Shown one piece after another: positions 24,168-31,550 of a stretch of 49,338 nucleotides of DNA; the stretch's first letter is position 1; each line of letters starts with the position of its first letter. Under the pieces are notes generated by a model. The model worked only from the letters and a program-made list of their open reading frames with translations. It searched no databases and had not been told where the DNA came from. The stretch is taken from positions 566,470-615,807 of the forward strand of contig DF820455.1 of assembly GCA_000739515.1 (NCBI GenBank). The letters run 5' to 3'. The translations under genes and the position numbers were made by a program. The DNA comes from Candidatus Moduliflexus flocculans. Lineage in GTDB: Bacteria; Moduliflexota; Moduliflexia; Moduliflexales; Moduliflexaceae.

Positions 24168-24983
24168 TTATCGCTTCTTTTTGACGACGCGGGTGTCGCA
24201 GATGCGGTCGTGCAGCGTGCGTTTTTCGTCATCCCAGATAGACATCAGATAGCCGATAGTCAACGTGAGTCCGCTCAACCACTCGGCGAAATAGCGCCCA
24301 AGCGCTCTGGCGTAACTGACTTCTCCGCCATCGGCGGTCACGATTTGCAGGCCGAGCGCCATCTTGCCCGGCGTCGCGCCATATTTGCCGACAAAGAACG
24401 TAGTATAGGCGGCAGAGAGCGCAAGCTGGAACAATTGGCTCACCACCACAATCGCGGCAGAAGCGTGACCACCTCTGCCGCCCAACGTGAATAACGCGAC
24501 ATTAATTACTGCGCCAAGCGCGGTATTGACGACGCCTTGAATCAAGCCGTCTAAAAATTTGGCGGCGAACCGTTCCCAGAATCCGGCAAAAACCAGCGCA
24601 CCGGAAACATCTGCGCCTTCTTTCAGTTTTTGGAGAAAAATCGGCTTGCAATTGGCACACACCCAAACATTCTGATAGCGAATCATGTCATCCTGCGCAA
24701 ATCGCTTGCCACATTCGTTACATGTGGCATTGTTCCCGGTAAAAGAGACATCGCGCTGCTCAGGCTGCGGCGTGTTCGATTCTTGGCGCGGTTCGGCCTT
24801 TGGAATGCGGACGTCTGATGGCGTCGCGCCTTGATCAAGCGCGCCATAGGGTGTCCACTTTGATAACGTCTCGTTCCAGACTAATGTGTCTTGCGTAATT
24901 GCGCCGGTTTCGACAAGCGCTTCGAATTCCGTGTCATCCACCGGCCCGACACGGCGTCCCTGGCTGGCATAATACCAATTCAT
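24168..24983 (-). CDS. GYF_2 / zinc-ribbon / RDD membrane protein
   Basis: 271 residues from the ATG at 24983, preceded by GAGGAGGGG; an ATG ten codons upstream is rejected. Residues 1-48 are a GYF_2 domain (WYYASQGRRVGPV, and LVWNETLSKWTPYG). A zinc ribbon (C-x2-C-x17-C-x2-C) follows near 88-112. RDD transmembrane segments lie at about 135-255, with FWERFAAKFLDGLI and GATPGKMALGLQIV. It ends in a basic tail. GYF_2 binds proline-rich peptides; RDD proteins are membrane proteins of mostly unknown role. It is the first gene of the seven-gene cluster. Confidence 0.85.
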   Translation of the reverse strand: MNWYYASQGRRVGPVDDTEFEALVETGAITQDTLVWNETLSKWTPYGALDQGATPSDVRIPKAEPRQESNTPQPEQRDVSFTGNNATCNECGKRFAQDDMIRYQNVWVCANCKPIFLQKLKEGADVSGALVFAGFWERFAAKFLDGLIQGVVNTALGAVINVALFTLGGRGGHASAAIVVVSQLFQLALSAAYTTFFVGKYGATPGKMALGLQIVTADGGEVSYARALGRYFAEWLSGLTLTIGYLMSIWDDEKRTLHDRICDTRVVKKKR

Positions 24984-25023
24984 GCGTCCCCTCCTCTGAA
25001 AATAGATGTTCATGCGCTATGAC

Positions 25024-25051
25024 GTAGGTCGAAACTGGAGTTTCGACCTAC
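25024..25051. repeat. Perfect short palindrome
   Basis: 13-bp arms (GTAGGTCGAAACT) with two central bases, in the 171-bp gap upstream of the GYF_2/RDD gene and downstream of cbiA. It belongs to the series of perfect palindromes at gene borders and may end cbiA transcription, though no T-run follows. Confidence 0.7.
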
Positions 25052-25154
25052 ATGAAGAGTGCGATTCTTATAAACAGAGGCGATGCTTTGGTCAAGAAAA
25101 ATATGCGTTCTCCGTGCTGAAGATCACAAGAAAGCATGTCCGGGAATATGCCGA

Positions 25155-26477
25155 TTACAGAGCGTGTTCGACGTAGTCCAGCAGTTGCGGCAACACAGAC
25201 GGATTGCCGAGAAAACTGATGTGCGGATACCCGGCGATGACGTTTTTGTAGGCGAATCCGCATTCCCACGTTGTTTCTCTTCCTGTTTTGCGAATCTGAA
25301 ACACCGTTTCGTCAGCCACATTCGACAGGGATTTATGGAATTCGTGGCCGGTCAGCCGCTCGCCGCGTTTTCCAAGCAAGCAATCGCGTTTGAGTTCAAT
25401 GTCAATGTAGCCGAAACGCTGCAACTGCGGCGTCAAGCGGGTTGTTCCGAGGAAAATGCCGACCATTTCGGCATTTTCGACCGCTTCGGTCAAATACATA
25501 AATCCGCCGCATTCGGCATAGACGCAGCCGCCGCGCTCAATATATTCTTTGATTGACTGACGCATCGAAATATTTTCGGAAAGCGCCAGATGAAAGACTT
25601 CAGGATAGCCGCCGCCGAGATACAGCAAATCGCATTCCGGCAGCGCGGCGTCGCGCAGCGGCGAAAAATAGACGACGCGGCAGCAACGTTCCAATAATTC
25701 AAGGTTTTCAGCGTAATAAAACGAAAACGCTTCGTCTTTCGCGATGGCAACCGTCAAGGATGTCTGCGGAAGCCTCTCCAGCGCCCCGCATGAAGCGTCT
25801 GGAATTCTCGGCGGTCGCATCAAATCGAGCAGCGCCGAGAGATTGACATGCGCCTCGATCTGGTCAGCAATTAGTTCGATTTTTTGATCTAAATCATGCA
25901 CCTCAACGCTTTGCACCAAACCGAGATGGCGGCTGTTTAACGAGGCGTCTTCGGCTTTCGGCAGATACCCCAACACGTTCAGCGCCGTATGTTCTTCAAT
26001 CGCCTCCCGCAGCAACTCGTAATATGACGCGGCCACATTATTCAAGATCACGGCCTGAATCGTCGAACCGGGAAATTGCGCCATCCCCTGAAGTTTCGGA
26101 ATGACCGAAAACATCTCTCCTTTCGGCGAATAGACCAACACCGTCGGAATATTCAAGACCGAGGCGAGATGATAGCTCGAATTGCGCCAGGTGTTGCCAA
26201 TGCCGTCGAAATAGCCCATGACGCCTTCGATGATGCCATAGTCCGCGCTTGCTTGCCGCAATTGATACGCCACGCCATGTTCCCCGTGCAGATGGAGATC
26301 GAGATTTCGCGCCGGCTTGCCTGATGCGGCAGTGAGAAACGCCGGATCAATATAATCCGGGCCAACTTTGAAACCGGCAACATCAAGGCCGCGACGTCTT
26401 AACGCCCGCAACAGTCCCATTGTGATGGTTGTTTTGCCGCTTCCGCTGGCGGGTGCGGCGATCATGAGCATATTCAT
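25155..26477 (-). CDS. cbiA: Cobyrinate a,c-diamide synthase, CbiA/CobB type
   Basis: 440 residues. The N-terminal P-loop amidoligase domain shows SGSGKTT (11-17) and GFKVGPDYIDPAFL; the C-terminal class I glutamine amidotransferase domain has the catalytic Cys in YAECGGFMYL and GHEFHKS with the catalytic His. It amidates cobyrinate side chains a and c using glutamine and ATP in corrin synthesis. The homologous CfbB amidates Ni-sirohydrochlorin for F430 and cannot be excluded by sequence alone. No other cobalamin gene and no cobalamin riboswitch is visible nearby. A B12-binding radical SAM protein at 47.8-49.2 kb could use the cofactor. Confidence 0.88.
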   Translation of the reverse strand: MNMLMIAAPASGSGKTTITMGLLRALRRRGLDVAGFKVGPDYIDPAFLTAASGKPARNLDLHLHGEHGVAYQLRQASADYGIIEGVMGYFDGIGNTWRNSSYHLASVLNIPTVLVYSPKGEMFSVIPKLQGMAQFPGSTIQAVILNNVAASYYELLREAIEEHTALNVLGYLPKAEDASLNSRHLGLVQSVEVHDLDQKIELIADQIEAHVNLSALLDLMRPPRIPDASCGALERLPQTSLTVAIAKDEAFSFYYAENLELLERCCRVVYFSPLRDAALPECDLLYLGGGYPEVFHLALSENISMRQSIKEYIERGGCVYAECGGFMYLTEAVENAEMVGIFLGTTRLTPQLQRFGYIDIELKRDCLLGKRGERLTGHEFHKSLSNVADETVFQIRKTGRETTWECGFAYKNVIAGYPHISFLGNPSVLPQLLDYVEHAL

Positions 26478-26511
26478 AATTTGTTGCGTTCTTCTATTCG
26501 TTGGAGTTTTA

Positions 26512-26544
26512 AGCTGTCAGACACTTCGAAAGTGTCTGACAGCT
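26512..26544. repeat. Perfect palindrome, AGCTGTCAGACACTT type
   Basis: 15-bp arms (AGCTGTCAGACACTT) with a 3-nt centre, in the divergent gap between cbiA and the nucleotidylyltransferase gene. Because no gene ends here, it cannot be a simple terminator. It belongs with 8082, 37797 and 47708. Confidence 0.8.
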
Positions 26545-26633
26545 ACGTTTTCAGTTCCGTTTTCTGTCAAGGTCGAATGAAAGAATAATCCTCTGCCAAT
26601 GTTACGCAAAACGTCAACGGGTCATTCTTTTCC

Positions 26634-26662
26634 TTGACAGAACCTCCCGCCATTTTTATTCT
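26634..26662 (+). promoter_or_regulatory. Promoter candidate for the nucleotidylyltransferase-glmS operon
   Basis: Perfect TTGACA (26634-26639), 17-bp spacer and TATTCT (26657-26662, 4/6). It gives a leader of about 50 nt before the start at 26722. Confidence 0.5.
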
Positions 26663-26721
26663 TCTGATTTGCGACAAAAATGTCACGATTTTTCCTATTT
26701 TCACGACGGAGGATATGCACA

Positions 26722-27921
26722 ATGAAAGCGATTATCTTAGCCGCCGGGCGCGGCCAGAATTTAAATCCGCTGACAGAAACCAGACCAAAGCCGATGCTCT
26801 CGATTTGCGGCAAGCCGGTGTTGGAATATATTATCAATGGCTTGGTGGAAACCGGCAACCGCGATATTATCATGGTGGTCGGCCATCACGCCAACAGCAT
26901 CAAGCGTTATTTCGAACGCGGCGAACGTTTCGGCGCGAATATTCAATATATCGAACAAAGCAAGCAAACCGGCATCGGCGACGCTGTGCTGCTGACGCAG
27001 GAGAAATTCGCGCCGGGCGAGCGCTTTTTCCTCGTCTATTCGGACATTTTATTCCAATCGAATATCTTTGCCAAAACGCTGGAAACCTTTACGTTGAAAT
27101 TAGCGCCGGTCGCTTCGATTACGCTGACGCCGAAAATCCATCCCTACTACGGCAACGTCTCCATCAACGAGCATATCGGCATCACGCGCATCGCCTCGCA
27201 TCTTTCATCAGATCAAGCCGGGAGTTACGTCCTGGCGGGCGTCTTTATTTTCGATTACACATTGTTCGAACATCTGAAAGCCGCAAACGGTAACATGGAA
27301 ACCGCGTTCGACAAAATTGTCGAAGAACAGGGTTTTTTCGGCTCGATTTTTCAGGATCAATGGATCGATCTCGGCTATCCCTGGAACGTGCTGGACGCGA
27401 ACCGTTTCCTGATGAAGTCGTTCACGCATGCCAAAATTGCCAGTTCGGTCAAATTTCAGGGCAGCACGACGATTAACGGCCCGGTGCAGATCGAAGACGA
27501 TGTCATCATCAGTGCGGGCGCGATTCTCAACGGGCCATGCTACATCGGACGCGGGACGTATATCGGCAACAACGTCCTTGTGCGGGAAAACACCGCCATC
27601 GGCGCGGATTGCGTCATTGGGTTCGGCGTGGAACTGCATAACTGCGTCCTCTTCGACCATGTCAATATCGGACGCCTCTCGTTTGTCGGTGACAGCGTGG
27701 TGGGGGAGAATGTGCAGATCGGGTCGGGAATGATGACAGTGAATAATTTGATGACCGGCGAGACCGTCAAAGTCATGATTGACGGAAAACCGGTGGATAG
27801 CGGCCTGATGAAATTGGGCGCGTTTATTGGCGATAACACGAAGGTTGGAGCAAGTAATACCCTTGCGCCGGGAACGTTGATTCCCTCCGGGCGATTTGTT
27901 CCGAATCACGTCACGCTGTAG
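26722..27921 (+). CDS. Sugar-1-phosphate nucleotidylyltransferase with left-handed beta-helix (GlmU-like)
   Basis: 399 residues from the ATG at 26722, preceded by GGAGG. Residues about 1-235 are a nucleotidyltransferase fold (IILAAG, TETRPKPMLSICGKPVLEY). About 250-395 are hexapeptide repeats of a left-handed beta-helix acyltransferase. The layout matches bifunctional UDP-GlcNAc or dTDP-sugar enzymes of the ST0452 type. The nucleotide-binding loop is GRGQNLNPLT instead of the usual G-x-G-x-R-L-x-PLT, so the conserved Arg is Asn13. Together with glmS 12 bp downstream, it probably makes an activated amino sugar for envelope or capsule. Whether the uridylyl step still works is doubtful. Confidence 0.82.
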   Translation: MKAIILAAGRGQNLNPLTETRPKPMLSICGKPVLEYIINGLVETGNRDIIMVVGHHANSIKRYFERGERFGANIQYIEQSKQTGIGDAVLLTQEKFAPGERFFLVYSDILFQSNIFAKTLETFTLKLAPVASITLTPKIHPYYGNVSINEHIGITRIASHLSSDQAGSYVLAGVFIFDYTLFEHLKAANGNMETAFDKIVEEQGFFGSIFQDQWIDLGYPWNVLDANRFLMKSFTHAKIASSVKFQGSTTINGPVQIEDDVIISAGAILNGPCYIGRGTYIGNNVLVRENTAIGADCVIGFGVELHNCVLFDHVNIGRLSFVGDSVVGENVQIGSGMMTVNNLMTGETVKVMIDGKPVDSGLMKLGAFIGDNTKVGASNTLAPGTLIPSGRFVPNHVTL

Positions 27922-27933
27922 GAGGAAACAACG

Positions 27934-29745
27934 ATGTGTGGGATTGTTGGCATAGTCAGTAACTCGAATATTTCCGACCGGCTCTTCCGGTGTATCAAAA
28001 ATCTTGAGTATCGCGGCTACGACTCCTGCGGCCTTGCGATGTTGACGCCGAGCGGCATTGAAGTGCGCAAAAACGTCGGCAGCGTGGACGACGTGAACGC
28101 GGTCGAACACTTGACCGAGCCGCAAGGCAGTACAGGATTGGCGCACACGCGCTGGGCGACGCATGGCGGCGTGACGCAAATCAATTCGCATCCGCATCTC
28201 AGCGGCGACGGCGCGTTCGCGGTCATTCATAACGGCATTATCTCAAACTATCGCGAATTAAAGGAAGAACTCAGCGCTTCCGGACATACGTTCGTGTCGC
28301 AGACTGATACGGAAGTCATTCCGCATGTACTGCAAGATGAATTTGAAAAGGAACAGGATGTGGAACGCGCCATGTTCAAGACGTTCAAGCGGCTGAAAGG
28401 GACGTATGCGTTCGCGTTTGTCACGACGCACGCGCCGCGCCAGATTTTCTGCGCCCGCAAAGAAAGCCCGCTCGTGCTTGGCATCGGCCAGAACAGCACG
28501 TTTCTCGCCTCTGACATCAATTCGTTCATCGAATACACCCGCGACATCGTCATTTTGAACGACGACGAATACGCGATTATCAGCGACGACACCTACGCCA
28601 TCAAGCATGTGCAGACCGGCGAGCGGATCAATCGCAAGGTGCAGCATATAACCTGGAGCGCGGCGGCGGCGCAGAAAGGCGGTTTCCCGACTTTCATGCT
28701 CAAGGAAATCCACGAGCAGCCGGGCACGGTCAAAACCGCGCTGAACATTCCGCAGGAGGAAATAACGACATTAGCGCGAATGATTCACGACAGCGAGCGG
28801 ACGTATCTCGTCGGCGTCGGCACGACCTATTACGTGTCGTTGACGGCGCATTATTATTTTGCGCAATTGGCCGGAAAATTCCTGCCAGTCGTCAGTTCCG
28901 ACGAATTCGAGTATTCGGCGGAAGTCAACGAGCGGACGCTCTTTCTGTGTTGTTCGCAGTCCGGCGAAACCTACGATACGCTGAAAGCGCTCCGTTTCGC
29001 CAAAAAGCGCGGCGCAAAATCGGCGGCGGTCGTGAATGTCGTCGGCTCTTCAATTTCCCGCGAAGTGGATCACGCGATTATGCAAAGTTCAGGCCCGGAA
29101 ATCTGCGTGTTAAGCACGAAAGCGGCCATTTCTCAAATGGTCGTGTTGCTACGAACGGCGTTGGAAGTCGGGCGATTAAATGACACGCTTTCCGAAGAAC
29201 AGTACCAAACGCATCAGCACGAGCTTCAGCAGCTTCCGGACGGGATTCAGTGGGTGCTGAATCGCCGGCTCAGCCGAATTCAGGAGATTGCCAACGCCCA
29301 CGCGCCGATTAAAAATTGGCTCTTTTTGGGGCGCGGCGTGTATATGGCGATTGGCATGGAAGCTGCGCTGAAAATGAAGGAAGTCACCTACCAGCACGCC
29401 GAAGGGATGGCGGGCGGTTTCATGAAACATGGCACGATTTCGCTGATTGACAAAGAGATGTTTACGCAAGTCTTCGTGCCGCCCGCCTCGCAGACTGACC
29501 TGTATGAATCCACGATGAGCAACGTCGAAGAAGTGAAGGCACGCGGCGGGTTTGTCGTCGGCTTTCATTTCGGCGCGTCTGACCCGAAATTCAACGCGGA
29601 AGTCATTTTCCCCGACGTACCACCCCTGATTGCGCCGCTCCTCCAATTAGTCGGCGGCCAGTTGTTCGCCTACTACTCCGCCGTCAAACTTGGACGCAAC
29701 ATAGACAAGCCGCGCTCCCTCGCCAAATCGGTCACGGTGGCGTAA
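27934..29745 (+). CDS. glmS: Glutamine-fructose-6-phosphate aminotransferase GlmS
   Basis: 603 residues. The N-terminal glutaminase has Cys at position 2 (MCGIVGIV), HTRWATHGG, HNGII and QTDTEV. Two SIS domains follow, with CCSQSGETYDT and LSTKA. Isomerase residues are kept: ALKMKE, the His of MKHG and the Lys in SLAKSVTV. Some positions near the active site are unusual (AGGFMKHGT where E. coli has AAGELKHGP). It makes glucosamine-6-phosphate, the entry to UDP-GlcNAc. It is co-transcribed with the nucleotidylyltransferase gene, consistent with one amino-sugar pathway. It ends before a hairpin at 29767. I saw no glmS ribozyme. Confidence 0.93.
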   Translation: MCGIVGIVSNSNISDRLFRCIKNLEYRGYDSCGLAMLTPSGIEVRKNVGSVDDVNAVEHLTEPQGSTGLAHTRWATHGGVTQINSHPHLSGDGAFAVIHNGIISNYRELKEELSASGHTFVSQTDTEVIPHVLQDEFEKEQDVERAMFKTFKRLKGTYAFAFVTTHAPRQIFCARKESPLVLGIGQNSTFLASDINSFIEYTRDIVILNDDEYAIISDDTYAIKHVQTGERINRKVQHITWSAAAAQKGGFPTFMLKEIHEQPGTVKTALNIPQEEITTLARMIHDSERTYLVGVGTTYYVSLTAHYYFAQLAGKFLPVVSSDEFEYSAEVNERTLFLCCSQSGETYDTLKALRFAKKRGAKSAAVVNVVGSSISREVDHAIMQSSGPEICVLSTKAAISQMVVLLRTALEVGRLNDTLSEEQYQTHQHELQQLPDGIQWVLNRRLSRIQEIANAHAPIKNWLFLGRGVYMAIGMEAALKMKEVTYQHAEGMAGGFMKHGTISLIDKEMFTQVFVPPASQTDLYESTMSNVEEVKARGGFVVGFHFGASDPKFNAEVIFPDVPPLIAPLLQLVGGQLFAYYSAVKLGRNIDKPRSLAKSVTVA

Positions 29746-29766
29746 GACTTTCCTGTGAATTCGATA

Positions 29767-29788
29767 AAGACGCCCTACGGGGCGTCTT
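29767..29788 (+). terminator. Hairpin after glmS
   Basis: 9-bp stem AAGACGCCC with a 4-nt loop, 22 bp after the glmS stop. No clear T-run. It shares its stem sequence with the hairpin after malG (13322-13350). Confidence 0.5.
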
Positions 29789-29826
29789 GCTAAGAAGTTT
29801 TCTCTTATTCTTAGAGTATATTCCTA

Positions 29827-29982
29827 ACTGATGTTACGCAGCGCCGCCGACAATTCCCCTCCTGGGAGGGACAGGGGGTGGGTTCGTCCGTGAGTGATTG
29901 CTCGTGTCAAGAACCCACCCCCAACCCCTCCCCGGAGGGGAGTGTGCGGTCATTCGTCTCGAATCGGCTGCGTAACATGAGT
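29827..29982. mobile_element. Complete MITE-like element with G-quadruplex arms
   Basis: Ends are ACTGATGTTACGCAGC and GCTGCGTAACATGAGT, inverted repeats with one mismatch. The 5-bp sequence TCCTA flanks both sides (29822-29826 and 29983-29987), a possible target duplication. Inside are two facing G/C-run blocks that make a long imperfect stem and G-quadruplex motifs on each strand. It has no coding capacity. The right flank touches the last codons of the IS5-type pseudogene. Partial copies occur at both window ends. Confidence 0.75.
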
Positions 29983-29984
29983 TC

Positions 29985-30697
29985 CTAAATAGGAATGGTC
30001 TGTCGCCAACAAATGAGCGCACAGGCCAATTGGAGAAACCCTTCATCGCTCCGCTTCAATTTTTCATACCGAATGGTGAGCTGACGAAAGAGATTCAACC
30101 AGCGATGACAGCGTTCAACCATCCAGCGTCGCCGCCAAGCCGCCGGTGCTGGCACACGTGTCGTCGTCGCGCCGCTGCAAGGCGGGGGTACCCCTCACCC
30201 AGAGCCGCCTTCCAAGCGGCCTCGCCCGTAGAGCCTATATCCCCGCTCAGAGACTGGGGCGTGAAGGCAGACGCCTTGGCACGCCGAATGCCCCGCTTCG
30301 CCAACGTCTCCGCCGCCAGCGAGACATCCGGCGTGTCTGCGCCGCTGACGACGAGGGACAACGGGATGCCACGTCCGTCCACCACCAGACGTCGCTTGTT
30401 CCCGTTTTTTCCCCGATCCGTGGGGGTCGGCCCCACGGCCTCCTGGGCCAACGGCGCGTTGCTCAATGAGCCGTCAATGCGCTGCCAGGTCCAGGTGAGA
30501 CACGATGTCTCGTCATCCGCCAACAGGCCTGCCCGCCAGAGGCGTTCAAAGAATCCGGCGGCCTGCCAGCGTAAAACATGACGATGAATCGCACTGGGAC
30601 TGCCAAATCGTTCCTTGGGCAGGGCTGTCCATTGGATACCGGTTCGCAGCACATACACGATCCCGGCGAAGACCTTCTGGGGCTGAAGCAAGATCAC
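29985..30697 (-). pseudogene. Broken IS5-family transposase
   Basis: The main frame (30095-30697) encodes an IS5/IS427-like transposase (IVYVLRTGIQWTALPKE, GKNGNKRRLVVDGRGIPLS, VVSGADTPDV) but lacks about 35 N-terminal residues. After KASAFTPQSLSGDIGSTGEA the frame shifts. The C-terminal DDE part continues in another frame to a TAG at 29985 (WMVERCHRWLNLF, LTIRYEKLKRSDEG). The catalytic Glu of the ERxxxWLN-type motif is present. So it carries an N-terminal truncation and at least one frameshift. The 5' edge abuts an IS630 fragment. Confidence 0.85.
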
Positions 30698-31006
30698 CTG
30701 AACACGCAGACCGCCGGGTCATTGTATCGGGCGTTTGACGCCGAAATCGCCCGTCAACTCGCACGAAAGTATGAGTATCATTTTACACCGACGAACGGAT
30801 CCTGGTTGAATATGGCGGAAATTAAGTTGAGCGCCATCTCCAAGTAATACTTGGATCGTCGGATTCCCACACAAAAGCAACTCGAACGAGAGGTACTGGC
30901 CTGTGTCAACAAACGCAATGCGCAACAGATCACCATCAATTGGCGATTCACAACCACAGATGCGAGAGCAAAATTACATCGTCACTATGACACTCTTAAA
31001 AATTAA
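30690..31006 (+). pseudogene. C-terminal remnant of an IS630-family transposase
   Basis: About 105 codons of the IS630 DDE C-terminus: QDHLNTQTAGSLYRAF, EYHFTPTNGSWLNMAEIKLS, then after an in-frame TAA (30845-30847) CVNKRNAQQITINWRF. The DNLNTH-type and SWLN-x-AE motifs identify the family. The N-terminal two thirds are missing, replaced by the opposite-strand IS5 remnant at about 30690. Confidence 0.82.
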
Positions 31007-31039
31007 CAGAACAATGCAATAGTTTCCAGTAATTCACGG

Positions 31040-31473
31040 TATAAATTAACAATGTTGAACAACATATCATCGGTGAGGTTGGAACCTCTTCTACCTCCCA
31101 CCAAAATTTCGCCATGTCACCAATTATCGTTGTCAAAATAATGAATGTAATTCCCACCTCGAACGCAAGAAGAACCCCAACAGTAACTCCAACGACCATG
31201 AGAAGTTTTAATGTTCCGCCTCCAAGAACACTTCTTCCCCAAATCATTTCAATCAAAGACGTTACTCCCATCATAAGAAATAGCTCAACCCACCTAACGG
31301 ATAGTGCCACCAAGGTTTTGAGCCTACAAAATAGGCTATCAGCAAAAAATATATCATCGCCGGAATTGTGAGTATATCAAGAATGAGTCCGTCCGAATTT
31401 CGTGAATAATCGCAATGATAAGCACACTGAATAATGGAACGACAATAAACACAAACTCAAAACGTTTCACCAT
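31040..31473 (-). pseudogene. Frameshifted prepilin-peptidase (A24)-like membrane protein
   Basis: From an ATG at 31473 with a GGGAGA ribosome site, three frames must be joined: MVKRFEFVFIVVPLFSVLII, then LDILTIPAMIYFLLIAYFVG, then MMGVTSLIEMIWGRSVLGGG followed by TLKLLMVVG. The order resembles the core of type IV prepilin peptidases (a D-x-R-x-x-x-I-P start and a GGGDxK loop), but the loop Asp is Thr here and the gene is broken at two points. The left edge is approximate because it runs into the IS630 remnant. Two sequencing indels would give the same picture. Confidence 0.45.
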
Positions 31474-31550
31474 GGTCTCCCTATTTTCATTAATCGGTAT
31501 GTCTTTTGAGTAATTGTAATTATTTTAGGCTTTGAATCGCTAAAAAGTGA

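Noticed and set aside
26478..26721. Cobalamin riboswitch upstream of cbiA
   Set aside because: No GCCACTG-type B12 box or matching architecture was found in the leader.
27922..27933. glmS ribozyme ahead of glmS
   Set aside because: Only 12 bp separate glmS from the upstream gene, so there is no room for it.
27208..28230. 340-codon ORF antisense to the nucleotidylyltransferase and glmS
   Set aside because: Spans the junction of two well-supported genes on the other strand and shows no domain.
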